From: Thiomicrospira cyclica
Lineage (GTDB): Bacteria; Pseudomonadota; Gammaproteobacteria; Thiomicrospirales; Thiomicrospiraceae
Assembly: GCA_020726325.1 (NCBI GenBank)
Contig: DYST01000008.1
Span: 1 to 34,438, forward strand
Length of the DNA stretch: 34,438 bases
Reading direction: 5' to 3'
Below are positions 8,916 through 16,701 of the stretch, piece after piece. Each line of letters begins with the position of its first letter. The stretch's first letter is position 1. The position numbers and the translations under genes are program-made. Under the pieces are notes generated by a model. It worked only from the letters and a program-made list of their open reading frames with translations. It had not been told where the DNA came from and made no database searches.

Positions 8916-8977
8916 AATAGAATCATTTTCGCGCTCAAACCTAGGTAACGATAGCACAACTTAGTCAAAAACTTGAT

Positions 8978-10228
8978 CTAAATAAGTTGTTCAGCTCGCA
9001 TTAAATCATCCAGCGTTTCACGTTGGCGCACAATGTGGATAGTTGTATCATCAACCATAACTTCGGCAGCGCGAGGACGCGTATTATAGTTAGAGCTCAT
9101 CACAAAGCCATATGCACCCGCTGATAAGACAGCCAAATAATCACCCTCTTGTACTGCAAGCAGACGTTGCTTTCCTAAAAAGTCACCCGTTTCACAGACA
9201 GGACCAACAATATCAAATAACTGCTTTTCATCGTCTGTTTCTTGCACTTCACAAATATTTTGCCATGCACCATAAAGCGATGGACGAATTAAGTCATTCA
9301 TTGCCGCATCAACAACAGCAAAATGTTTGCCTTCGTTTTCTTTCAAATATTCAACTTTTGTGATGAGTACACCGTTATTACCCACAATGGCACGCCCAGG
9401 CTCTACCAATATTTCCATATCAGGTTGTGCAATCGCTTGCACAATCGCAGTAACATATTCCGCAGGGGAGGGGGCAGAATCGCTATCTTGATAGTTAATA
9501 CCCAAACCACCACCCATATCAATGTGCTGCAAATAAATGCCTTCAGCTGCAAGTTTCTGTTGAAAAGCAACGACGCGTTTCGCTGCTTCTTGTATGGGAC
9601 TTAAGTCTAAGAGTTGTGACCCAATATGGCAGTCGATTCCATGAACCACCAAATGAGCAGAAGCAGCGGCATAACGATAGAGCTCGAAAGCCTTGTCAAA
9701 AGAAACACCAAACTTGTTTTCTTTAAGTCCCGTCGAAATGTAAGCGTGGGTTTTAGGGTCAACATCAGGATTAACGCGAATCGAAATCGTCGCTGGCGTT
9801 GCTTCTTCTGCTGCAATTTTTTCAAGACGATACAGCTCTGCTTCAGATTCGATATTAAAGCATTTAATGCCGCTTTGTAGCGCGAAACGCATTTCGTTTG
9901 TTGTTTTACCAACTCCCGAAAAGACGACATTGGCAGCATTACCACCAGCACTTAAGACGCGGGCTAATTCACCACCAGAGACGATATCAAAGCCTGCACC
10001 TAGTTGTGCTAGGGTTTGTAATACAGCAAGATTGCTGTTTGTTTTAACCGCGTAGCAGACAAGATGCGGTTGTTGTGCAAAAGCAGCATCAAATGCTTGC
10101 CAGCGTTGGCGAATCCCATTACGGCTATAAACATAGCAAGGGGTATCTACCTGTTGGGCAATTTGAATTAAGTTGCAGTTTTCAATATGTAAAGTGCCAT
10201 TAATGCGCTGAATAGAATCGAGAGTCAT
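8978..10228 (-). CDS. lysA: Diaminopimelate decarboxylase
   Basis: A PLP enzyme that decarboxylates meso-diaminopimelate to L-lysine, the last step of lysine synthesis. The 416-residue protein has the PLP-lysine motif CYAVKTNSN near 62, the HIGSQ motif near 195, the glycine-rich phosphate-binding MGGGLGI, EPGRAIVGNNG near 280, the cysteine motif GPVCETGD from the partner subunit's active site, and GAYGFVMSSNYN near the end. It starts at ATG 20 nt after lptM, the usual lptM-lysA arrangement in gammaproteobacteria. dapF, often next, is not here: a non-coding gap follows instead. Confidence 0.96.
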   Translation of the reverse strand: MTLDSIQRINGTLHIENCNLIQIAQQVDTPCYVYSRNGIRQRWQAFDAAFAQQPHLVCYAVKTNSNLAVLQTLAQLGAGFDIVSGGELARVLSAGGNAANVVFSGVGKTTNEMRFALQSGIKCFNIESEAELYRLEKIAAEEATPATISIRVNPDVDPKTHAYISTGLKENKFGVSFDKAFELYRYAAASAHLVVHGIDCHIGSQLLDLSPIQEAAKRVVAFQQKLAAEGIYLQHIDMGGGLGINYQDSDSAPSPAEYVTAIVQAIAQPDMEILVEPGRAIVGNNGVLITKVEYLKENEGKHFAVVDAAMNDLIRPSLYGAWQNICEVQETDDEKQLFDIVGPVCETGDFLGKQRLLAVQEGDYLAVLSAGAYGFVMSSNYNTRPRAAEVMVDDTTIHIVRQRETLDDLMRAEQLI

Positions 10229-10248
10229 GATACTTGCTTCGCTGTATT

Positions 10249-10383
10249 TTATTGAGATGAATGAGGTTGGGATTGCGCTTGTACTGCTGTGCTTGTTGGA
10301 TTTGGTTGCGGTAGCAGATTTCCTTTTTTACCACAAGCCAATAAAAACACAGTGATACTGATAACAAACAGACCACGGTACAT
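10249..10383 (-). CDS. lptM: LptM-like small lipoprotein (44 aa)
   Basis: Missed by the ORF track because of its size. Minus-strand ATG at 10383 gives a short hydrophobic leader ending in the lipobox LLAC (Cys17), followed by GKKGNLLP and a Gln/Pro/Ser-rich tail. This matches the LptM (formerly YifL) family, whose members read C-G-x-K-G-x-L-x-x-P after the lipobox and sit just upstream of lysA. LptM binds the LptD/BamA assembly and promotes oxidative maturation of the LPS translocon. GGAA lies about 9 nt before the ATG. The lipobox, motif and position together make the call firm. Confidence 0.88.
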   Translation of the reverse strand: MYRGLFVISITVFLLACGKKGNLLPQPNPTSTAVQAQSQPHSSQ

Positions 10384-10451
10384 GAATTAAATTTCCAATT
10401 AAAAATGAATTAGACATAGTTTACTCGAATTATTGTTAATTGTTCGTTTAT

Positions 10452-10468
10452 TTGGCACTGGATTTGCT
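10452..10468 (+). promoter_or_regulatory. Sigma-54 (RpoN) -24/-12 promoter for the HugZ-like gene
   Basis: TTGGCACTGGATTTGCT matches the sigma-54 consensus YTGGCACG-N4-TTGCW at all core positions except the G after TGGCAC. GG and GC spacing is exact. Transcription would start near 10479, about 29 nt before the ATG at 10508. No enhancer-binding site was identified. Confidence 0.55.
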
Positions 10469-10507
10469 AAAATTACAGTAATAATAGCCTTGTCATTGGA
10501 ATTATTT

Positions 10508-11035
10508 ATGACTGAAACGATAACAAAGGTACAGGCTGATTTTAATCAGTTTATTTTAGGTTTTAATACGTTAACCTTAGCGACAGTTTCCGCTGATGGG
10601 ATTCCCGAAGCGAGTTATGCACCCTTTATTCGTGTTGCTGGTGTTTGGTATGTTTTTGTTAGTGAACTGGCGCAGCACACGCAAAATTTAATGGTGATGC
10701 CTCAAGCTTCTGTGTTGTTAATTGAGGCAGAGCAAAATACGGTGAATCTATTTGCTCGTAAGCGAGCTTCTTTTCAAATGCGTGTGCATGAAGTTTCACG
10801 TGAAACATCAGAATGGCATGATATTATCGATGCTTTTGAGGTGCGATTTGGTGATATTGTTAGTATGATTCGTGGCTTGAGCGATTTTCATTTAATGGCA
10901 TTAACCCCAATTTCGGGAAGTTTTGTTCGTGGTTTTGCACAGGCATTTGTTTTAGGTGGCGAAGACATGCTATTAGTAGCCAATCGTCGTGAGCGTGAGG
11001 CTAGGGCTTCTTCTGCAGGTGGAAATCGTGCGTAA
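10508..11035 (+). CDS. HugZ-like heme-utilisation protein (pyridoxamine-phosphate-oxidase fold)
   Basis: The ORF track begins upstream at 10433, but the homologous part starts at MTETITKV, where ATG 10508 has GGA 7 nt before it and follows a predicted sigma-54 promoter; this gives 175 residues. The N-terminal split barrel (LATVSADGIPEASYAPFI, WYVFVSEL, HTQNLMVMPQASVLLIE) is the PNPOx-like fold. The C-terminal RFGDIVSMIRGLSDFHLMALTP then GSFVRGFAQAF is typical of the HugZ heme-degradation group. I infer a heme- or flavin-binding role, likely in iron acquisition. A 15/16 parS palindrome lies inside it (10792-10807). Its 3' end overlaps the start of the PilZ gene. Confidence 0.82.
   Translation: MTETITKVQADFNQFILGFNTLTLATVSADGIPEASYAPFIRVAGVWYVFVSELAQHTQNLMVMPQASVLLIEAEQNTVNLFARKRASFQMRVHEVSRETSEWHDIIDAFEVRFGDIVSMIRGLSDFHLMALTPISGSFVRGFAQAFVLGGEDMLLVANRREREARASSAGGNRA
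10792..10807. promoter_or_regulatory. parS site (15/16) inside the HugZ-like gene
   Basis: AGTTTCACGTGAAACA differs from the parS consensus only at the first base. It is read in the gene as VSRET, the same peptide as at the second intragenic site in cysM. Confidence 0.8.
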
Positions 11036-11960
11036 TGTGAGACGTTATTTTAGGCTTGACGTACAGGTTCCTGCTGTTGTCAAGCTTGCTGATAAGGACG
11101 AAGTCATTCGTATGGTTTTGCCCGAGTTAGCAGGTGGTGTATGGCATCATAGCGAGTTAGTTTTAGATAAAAAAACGGAACAACTTGTTGATCGGGTCGG
11201 TAAGGATAATGAAACTGCTGGTAAGATTTTACGTGATTTACAGCAACGTTCTGTCATGCTTGCAGAAGCTATTTTATGGTTGGTGCAAGGTGAACAGCCG
11301 CAGGATAAAATTACAAATTATGTTCATCGTCGTAATATTGCCGCACTGGTTACGCACTTAAAAGCGGGTAGCTATACGGTCGACATGTTTCGTGCTTTTA
11401 ATGAAAAAATAGAGTTTTATTTTTCGGTTGTTGATGCGGCGGCAAATAAAAACTATCTCGCTTTTTTAGATATGATGAAGGCTGTTGAGTTTTCTTTTGC
11501 TGTTTTTGTGCCTGATTTAATCAAGAAAGCAGATACTAATCTTGTGCTGGCGCAAGCGATATTATCACTACATAATAAACTTGAACGTCATGTAGACTTT
11601 TTAAATAAGTTTCGTCAAGAAGCCTCATACATGGTGAATAAAGATTCTTGGCCGATTCGTAAAGTTAATTTGAGTGCGGGTGGTTTTGGTTTTTTGAGTA
11701 CCCATCCTTATCCTAAGTTTGCACGTTTGGTTATTAATTTTCGTATCGGAGAGAAACAAGAAGCCTTTCATATGACAGGCAACATTGTGAGTAGTCGAAC
11801 GCTATCTGATGGTGAGCATCATATTGCGATTGAATTTACCAATGCTACTGAAGAAATCCAAAATCGATTGATTATTTTATTGCAGAATGAAGAGTTAAAT
11901 CAGGTGATGGAATATGTTGCCCGCTCTGAAAAACCAAAAATTGTGGAAGAAGATTGGTAA
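11028..11960 (+). CDS. PilZ-domain protein (predicted c-di-GMP effector)
   Basis: The protein shows the two PilZ signatures, but far apart: an Arg-rich RNVRRYFRLDV at the very N-terminus (RxxxR-like) and NLSAGGFGF (N/D-x-S-x-x-G) near residue 219, with about 200 residues of predicted helix between. This split or extended layout resembles longer PilZ proteins that carry a helical insert. The ORF track starts at GTG 10989; I prefer GTG 11028 because AGGTGG lies 5 nt before it and the motif follows immediately, giving 310 residues. The start overlaps the HugZ-like stop by 8 nt, so the two are probably co-translated. The downstream target is unknown. Confidence 0.78.
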   Translation: MRNVRRYFRLDVQVPAVVKLADKDEVIRMVLPELAGGVWHHSELVLDKKTEQLVDRVGKDNETAGKILRDLQQRSVMLAEAILWLVQGEQPQDKITNYVHRRNIAALVTHLKAGSYTVDMFRAFNEKIEFYFSVVDAAANKNYLAFLDMMKAVEFSFAVFVPDLIKKADTNLVLAQAILSLHNKLERHVDFLNKFRQEASYMVNKDSWPIRKVNLSAGGFGFLSTHPYPKFARLVINFRIGEKQEAFHMTGNIVSSRTLSDGEHHIAIEFTNATEEIQNRLIILLQNEELNQVMEYVARSEKPKIVEEDW

Positions 11961-11995
11961 GTTTATAACAGCACAAACAAAGATAATAGAAGCAA

Positions 11996-12412
11996 ATGGC
12001 AATATTACATGACTATGAAGATCGACTGATTCGATTATTACCGCCTAATGCGCAGCACGTTGCAGAAATGTTGCTTGCGCGTTTATCCTTGGCACAAATG
12101 TTAGAAATGCGTGACAACGAGGAAATAGATATACGCTTATTGTCTGAGCATAATGTGCATCAGGAGTTTTGGCCAAAAATTTTACGTGCCGTTATTTTAG
12201 CCAAGGTGACTTATTTTGATCCGTCTGAGTTTTTAGATCAGTCAAAAGTGTTATTTTTAGTTAAATTGGCTGTAGAGGCGGCAGGTTTTAGTTTGTCTAC
12301 GCCTTTACCGCAGGTTGTCGCTGCGGTAAAGACAGACTATCTTCGCCTCACCAAATGGTTAATTATGATGGCACAACTATTAGGTAAGTTACGTGCAGCT
12401 AATACTAAATAA
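11996..12412 (+). CDS. Hypothetical protein, helical, 138 aa
   Basis: I do not recognise this protein. It is predicted to be mostly helical, without signal peptide or clear membrane segment, with Leu-rich stretches (LLPPNAQHVAEMLLARLSLAQML) and basic C-terminal residues. It lies 35 nt downstream of the PilZ gene on the same strand and is probably its operon partner. Its last 24 nt overlap the 3' end of cysM on the opposite strand, so the two converge with no space for a terminator outside coding sequence. A role in the same signalling pathway as the PilZ protein is only a guess from position. Confidence 0.6.
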   Translation: MAILHDYEDRLIRLLPPNAQHVAEMLLARLSLAQMLEMRDNEEIDIRLLSEHNVHQEFWPKILRAVILAKVTYFDPSEFLDQSKVLFLVKLAVEAAGFSLSTPLPQVVAAVKTDYLRLTKWLIMMAQLLGKLRAANTK

Positions 12413-13297
12413 TCCGCTAGATAAGTAACGATCACCACGATCACAGACAATCGTAACAATGGTGGCATTGTTGAGTTCTTGCGCCAGCGTAATTGCTGCT
12501 GCCATCGCACCACCAGAAGAAACACCAGAAAAAATACCTTCTTGCTGGGCAAGTTGACGCATGGTTTCTTCGGCTTGATGTTGAGCAATATCGATAATAC
12601 GATCGACACGAGCAGGATCGAATATTTTAGGAAGATATTCCTTAGACCAGCGACGAATACCGGGAATTTGCGCCCCTTCGCTTGGTTGTACACCAATAAT
12701 CTGTACTTTGGGGTTCTGTTCTTTTAAAAACATACTTGTACCCATAATCGTTCCCGTTGTCCCCATTGCTGATACAAAGTGAGTAACCTTGCCTGCTGTT
12801 TGTTGCCAAATTTCGGGACCTGTGCTCTGATAATGTGCTAAATAATTATCAGGATTAGAAAACTGATCGAGCAAAAATCCTTCGCCGTTAAGTGCCATTC
12901 TCTGTGCGAGATCACGAGCACCTTCCATTCCTGTTTCACGTGAAACACAAATAAGTTCTGCGCCATATGCCAGCATGGCATCTTTGCGCTCCTGCGTCAT
13001 ATTGTTGGGCATAATCAGCTTCATTTTATAACCACGCATGGCAGCAACCATCGCTAAGGCAATGCCTGTATTGCCGCTGGTTGCTTCGATCAGCGTATCA
13101 CCGATACGAATATCACCTCGCTTTTCGGCTTGCAAAATCATATTAAAAGCGGGTCGGTCTTTGACCGAGCCAGCAGGGTTATTGCCTTCTAATTTAGAAA
13201 GAATGGTGTTTCCTCTACTGTCTTGGTAAAGGCGTTGAATCGCGACTAAGGGTGTATTGCCGACAGTATCAGCGAGAGTAGGGGAGTTGTGCGTCAT
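12389..13297 (-). CDS. cysM: Cysteine synthase B (O-acetylserine sulfhydrylase)
   Basis: A PLP enzyme making L-cysteine from O-acetylserine and sulfide or thiosulfate. The protein is 302 residues against 303 for E. coli CysM and aligns throughout. Signatures: PLP-lysine NPAGSVKDRPA near 47, substrate loop EATSGNTGIALA near 70, phosphate-binding GTTGTIMG near 175, and GVSSGGAMAA near 255. The stretch GMEGARDLAQRMA and the ending CDRGDRYLSSG favour CysM over CysK. The C-terminal tail after that motif is short. A perfect parS palindrome is embedded at 12932-12947, encoding CVSRET just before GMEGARD. Its start lies 6 nt after the trmB stop, so the two are probably co-transcribed. Confidence 0.93.
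   Translation of the reverse strand: MTHNSPTLADTVGNTPLVAIQRLYQDSRGNTILSKLEGNNPAGSVKDRPAFNMILQAEKRGDIRIGDTLIEATSGNTGIALAMVAAMRGYKMKLIMPNNMTQERKDAMLAYGAELICVSRETGMEGARDLAQRMALNGEGFLLDQFSNPDNYLAHYQSTGPEIWQQTAGKVTHFVSAMGTTGTIMGTSMFLKEQNPKVQIIGVQPSEGAQIPGIRRWSKEYLPKIFDPARVDRIIDIAQHQAEETMRQLAQQEGIFSGVSSGGAMAAAITLAQELNNATIVTIVCDRGDRYLSSGLFSISCT
12932..12947. promoter_or_regulatory. parS site, perfect 16/16, inside cysM
   Basis: TGTTTCACGTGAAACA is identical to the consensus ParB-binding palindrome. A specific 16-mer is expected by chance about once in four billion bases, so with two near-copies within 4 kb this is very unlikely to be coincidence. Confidence 0.92.
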
Positions 13298-13303
13298 GTT
13301 GTA

Positions 13304-14026
13304 TTACCTTTTTAAGTAAATCAAATCCCAAACACCATGCCCAAGTCGTTGACCACGACGCTCAAACTTGGTTTCTGGGCGATAGTCTGGTTTAATTGCG
13401 AAGCTTCCTGCTCCTGCTGGGTTATGATAGTCTGTGTGTGCTTCTAGCACTTCCATCATCCACTGTGCATATGGCTCCCAATCAGTTGCCGCATGAAAAG
13501 CACCATCTGTAGACAGTCTGCTAGCGATCAGCGACATAAACTCGGGTTGAACAATACGACGTTTGTGGTGACGTGTTTTGTGCCACGGATCAGGAAAAAA
13601 CAAAAGCAGGCGAGCAAGGCTGTTTTCTGGAATCATATTTTTAAGCACTTCAACGGCATCATGACTCATGACGCGAATGTTCGTGAGGTTTTTTTCTTGT
13701 ACTGCATTGAGTAAACTGCCAACCCCTGGACGATGTACCTCGATACCGAGAAAGTTAATCTGTGGCATCATCTCTGCCATTGTGGCTAAGCTGTGTCCCA
13801 TGCCAAAGCCAATTTCTAACCACACGGGATTATTGTTGCCAAAAATGTGTGCTAGGTCGAGTTGTTGTTCTTGGCAATAGTCGATACCATAGATGGGCAG
13901 TAGTGAATTTAAGGCACGCTCTTGTGCTGGGGTTGTTCTGCCTTCACGGCGAACAAAACTTTTAATTTCTCGACGGTGAATCGGGTTTGTTTCATCGTCT
14001 AAGATAGGGGCTTCTATTGTCGTCAT
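13304..14026 (-). CDS. trmB: tRNA (guanine-N7-)-methyltransferase
   Basis: Forms m7G46 in the tRNA variable loop using SAM. The 240-residue protein has the TrmB signatures: SAM-binding LEIGFGMGHSLATMA near 73, IEVHRPGVGSLL near 97, and the diagnostic FFPDPWHKTRHHKRRIVQ near 145. The C-terminal KFERRGQRLGHGVWDL is also conserved in the family. Its ATG at 14026 lies inside the start region of mutY on the other strand, so the two 5' ends overlap by 10 bp. cysM follows after 6 nt. Confidence 0.96.
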   Translation of the reverse strand: MTTIEAPILDDETNPIHRREIKSFVRREGRTTPAQERALNSLLPIYGIDYCQEQQLDLAHIFGNNNPVWLEIGFGMGHSLATMAEMMPQINFLGIEVHRPGVGSLLNAVQEKNLTNIRVMSHDAVEVLKNMIPENSLARLLLFFPDPWHKTRHHKRRIVQPEFMSLIASRLSTDGAFHAATDWEPYAQWMMEVLEAHTDYHNPAGAGSFAIKPDYRPETKFERRGQRLGHGVWDLIYLKR

Positions 14027-15075
14027 CTGTTGTTTTATCCTTTAGTGAGCGTTTATTGGCTTGGTTTGATCTTTATGGTCGTCACGATTTACCCTGGCAA
14101 CATCCTGCAACACCTTACCGTGTTTGGGTATCAGAGGTTATGCTACAGCAAACACAGGTTATTACGGTGATTCCTTATTTTGAGCGTTTTATACAATCCT
14201 TTACGACGCTGGAGCAGTTAGCTGCTGCTTCCGTTGATGAGGTATTGGCGCATTGGAGTGGGTTGGGCTATTATGCCAGAGGGCGTAATTTGCATAAAGC
14301 AGCACAGCGTATTATGTCTGATTATGGTGGTATTTTCCCAAGCGATGCACAAGCGTTAACAAATTTACCTGGTATTGGTTTATCAACAGCACATGCTATC
14401 TTATCTTTAGCTTATCAACAGCCCACTGCGATTTGTGATGGCAATGTCCGTCGTGTGTTATCACGCTGGTCTGCATTAGATATGCCAATAGAAACAAGGA
14501 TTGCAAAAGAAAAACTGTGGATGCTGGCACAATCGCTACAAAGTACAACTGATCCAAGCCGTTATACACAAGCAATTATGGATTTGGGTGCAACAGTTTG
14601 CACGAGGACACGTCCTCACTGTGATCAGTGTCCTGTCGTTATGGATTGTTGTGCAAAAGCTTCTGGACAAGTGGTAACGCAATGGCCTATTAGATTGAAA
14701 AAAGCAGAAAAACCGATACGAGAAGCTGTTATGTTTATGATTGTGCGTGAAGATGGTGCTGTTTGGTTAGATGCACCGATAAAGCAGGATGGTTTGTGGG
14801 GAGGCTTGTATCAGTTGCCACAAACTGTACCAATTGCATTTGCTCATTTCCCTCGCACCGAATTGCCTAAAATAAAGCATATTTTTACACATTTTGTCTT
14901 GTGGATAAGCGGGTTCGTCATTAATATAAAGAATATTGATTCAAAACAGTTAACTGTAAATGGCGTATGGTACAATTGCGAAGTTGATATTTATTCTGTT
15001 GCACGTCCTGCTGTGATTGATAAATTAATCATGCTCAGCTCGATTGTTCAGAAAAATAAGGAAAAAGCATTATGA
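14017..15075 (+). CDS. mutY: Adenine DNA glycosylase
   Basis: Removes adenine mispaired with 8-oxoguanine. The 352-residue protein carries SEVMLQQTQ with the catalytic Glu near 40, helix-hairpin-helix LPGIGLSTAHAIL near 116, the catalytic Asp in CDGNVRRVLSRW near 140, and a 4Fe-4S cluster motif C-x6-C-x2-C-x5-C near 194-210. A C-terminal NUDIX-like 8-oxoG reader follows (WGGLYQLP, HIFTHF). The start is TTG, supported by AGGGG 6 nt upstream, in phase with E. coli MutY. Its 5' end overlaps divergent trmB, so each promoter lies in the other's coding region. ATGA overlaps yggX, as in many gammaproteobacteria. Confidence 0.95.
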   Translation: MSSSVVLSFSERLLAWFDLYGRHDLPWQHPATPYRVWVSEVMLQQTQVITVIPYFERFIQSFTTLEQLAAASVDEVLAHWSGLGYYARGRNLHKAAQRIMSDYGGIFPSDAQALTNLPGIGLSTAHAILSLAYQQPTAICDGNVRRVLSRWSALDMPIETRIAKEKLWMLAQSLQSTTDPSRYTQAIMDLGATVCTRTRPHCDQCPVVMDCCAKASGQVVTQWPIRLKKAEKPIREAVMFMIVREDGAVWLDAPIKQDGLWGGLYQLPQTVPIAFAHFPRTELPKIKHIFTHFVLWISGFVINIKNIDSKQLTVNGVWYNCEVDIYSVARPAVIDKLIMLSSIVQKNKEKAL

Positions 15076-15344
15076 GTCGAAAAGTATATTGTGCAAAATT
15101 AAAGAAAGAGGGCGAAGGATTGGCATTTGCGCCCTATCCTGGTGAGTTTGGTGTACGTATTCTAAATGAAATTTCTGCGGAAGCTTGGAAGCAGTGGTTG
15201 GCACAGCAAACGATTTTAATTAATGAGTATCGCTTGTCATCGATGGATCCCAAAGCGAAACTGTTTTTGCGTGAACAGATGGAAGAGTTTTTATTTGCTG
15301 GTGCTAGTGTGATGATGCCAGACGCTTATCAACCCAAAGCTTAA
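15072..15344 (+). CDS. yggX: Probable Fe(2+)-trafficking / oxidative-damage protection protein YggX
   Basis: A 90-residue protein with typical YggX features: an N-terminal Cys (VYCAKLKKEGEGL), the PYPGEFGVRI segment, WKQWLAQQTILINEYRL, and the MEEFLF C-terminal stretch. YggX protects Fe-S enzymes from oxidative damage and may carry Fe2+. It overlaps mutY by 4 nt (ATGA), the usual gammaproteobacterial pairing, which couples an Fe-S glycosylase with iron handling. Confidence 0.95.
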   Translation: MSRKVYCAKLKKEGEGLAFAPYPGEFGVRILNEISAEAWKQWLAQQTILINEYRLSSMDPKAKLFLREQMEEFLFAGASVMMPDAYQPKA

Positions 15345-15365
15345 GATCCGAGGAGTAATCATATT

Positions 15366-16586
15366 ATGAGTACCTTGTTAGATGTTTTTGTTGCTCGTCA
15401 ACCTATCTTCAATAAAGATTTAGGTGTGTATGCGTATGAATTGTTGTTCCGTAGTGGTGATCAAGCAAATCATGCGGTAATTTTGGGTGGTGATTCGGCA
15501 ACGGCACAGGTTGTACTTAATGCCTTTATGGAAATTGGCTTAACCAATCTTGTTGGTGAGCATAAAGCATTTTTAAACTTTACCGAAGGCTTTTTATTAC
15601 GCGAAAATATTCCATTATTTCCGCGAGCGCAATTGGTTATTGAAGTTTTGGAAACTGTTAAGCCAACACCTGCAGTCGTTAAAGCTGTGGAGCATTTACG
15701 TGGATTGGGTTATACCATTGCATTAGATGATTTCTTTTACACGGATGAGTACAAGCCGCTGGTTGCGTTAGCTGATATCATTAAAATCGATATCTTGGAT
15801 GTTGGGGCTAAAAATCTGGCGAATCATATTCGTTCGATTCGTGCAACCAATGAGCGTGTACGCCTGCTTGCTGAAAAAGTTGAAACCCGCGAGCAGTTTG
15901 AATATTGCAAGGGTTTGGGCATGGATTATTTCCAAGGTTATTTCTTTGCTAAACCGCAAATTATTAAGGGTCAACGCTTACCTTCTAATAAAATGGCAAT
16001 TTTAAATTTATTAGCGAGTGTTTATGACCCTAATATTGATATGGGCGATTTAGCCGCAATTGTGGGGCGAGATGTTGGTTTGTCACATAAGTTATTAAGC
16101 TTTGTAAAAACCTATCCTGGTAATCAGGATATTCAGATTAATTCAATTAAAGATGCCGTGCTTCGTTTTGGCTTACAAAAACTTCAAAGCTGGGTTAGTG
16201 TGTTGGTGTTATCTGGTATGGATGATAAGCCGAGTGAGCTTTTCAATACTGCCCTGTTGCGGGCAAGATTTATGGAGCTATTGGCAGAAAAAGGTAAGTG
16301 CGCAATGCGTGATACCTTCTTTATGGTTGGTTTATTTTCGTGTTTAGATGCGTTAATGGATACCGAGATGGTAGATGCTTTAGGTGCGATTACCATTTCT
16401 GATGAGGCTAAAGTTGCGTTAACACGCAATGAAGGCGTTATGGGAGAGGCATTAACCTGTGCACTCGCGATTGAGCGTGGTGATACAGCGAAAACCGTTT
16501 TCTTAGATATTAACTCGGGTGATATTTCGTCGATTTACATGCAAGCAATGGTATGGGCAACAGCAACAACAGCAACGATGCGTTAG
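15366..16586 (+). CDS. EAL-HDOD (YuxH-type) signalling protein with degenerate EAL
   Basis: A 406-residue protein, EAL-like at about 5-200 followed by HDOD at about 210-400. It opens with VARQPIFNKDLGVYAYELLFR, the hallmark of the YuxH family. The EAL motif is ELL, and the phosphodiesterase loop DDFGxG is replaced by DDFFYTDEY, so hydrolysis of c-di-GMP is unlikely and a binding or scaffold role is more probable. QGYFFAKP closes the EAL part. In the HDOD half, GLSHKLLSFVK and the helix around DAVLRFGLQKLQSW are typical, with no HD phosphohydrolase pair. AGGAG sits about 10 nt before the ATG. It follows yggX by 21 nt and may share that transcript. Confidence 0.88.
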   Translation: MSTLLDVFVARQPIFNKDLGVYAYELLFRSGDQANHAVILGGDSATAQVVLNAFMEIGLTNLVGEHKAFLNFTEGFLLRENIPLFPRAQLVIEVLETVKPTPAVVKAVEHLRGLGYTIALDDFFYTDEYKPLVALADIIKIDILDVGAKNLANHIRSIRATNERVRLLAEKVETREQFEYCKGLGMDYFQGYFFAKPQIIKGQRLPSNKMAILNLLASVYDPNIDMGDLAAIVGRDVGLSHKLLSFVKTYPGNQDIQINSIKDAVLRFGLQKLQSWVSVLVLSGMDDKPSELFNTALLRARFMELLAEKGKCAMRDTFFMVGLFSCLDALMDTEMVDALGAITISDEAKVALTRNEGVMGEALTCALAIERGDTAKTVFLDINSGDISSIYMQAMVWATATTATMR

Positions 16587-16633
16587 TTTGTGTCGTCAGG
16601 GTAGTTTTTGTGGCAAATAATGCGTAATCGTCA

Positions 16634-16662
16634 TTGCAAAATCAGCAAGTTATCGGTATAAT
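16634..16662 (+). promoter_or_regulatory. Sigma-70 promoter of rpmE2
   Basis: TTGCAA (16634-16639), 17 nt, then a perfect TATAAT (16657-16662). Transcription should start near 16669, with a leader of about 33 nt and AGGA 7 nt before the rpmE2 ATG. Confidence 0.75.
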
Positions 16663-16701
16663 GATCGTTTATTTTTCAAGATACCAAAGCAGGAATTTGC
16701 C

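Larger units (their letters stand above)
8603..8977. other. 375-bp intergenic gap with inverted-repeat element and parS-like site
   Basis: No convincing ORF on either strand. It holds an inverted-repeat-bounded element (about 8650-8820) and a ParB-type palindrome at 8900-8915. The remainder is AT-rich and must carry the promoter of the AI-2E operon and the 3' end of the lysA transcript, but no strong hexamers or terminator with a T-run stand out. Confidence 0.6.

Noticed and set aside
9014-9022. GTTTCACGT in lysA as a half parS site
   Set aside because: The second half of the palindrome is absent, so ParB binding is not supported.
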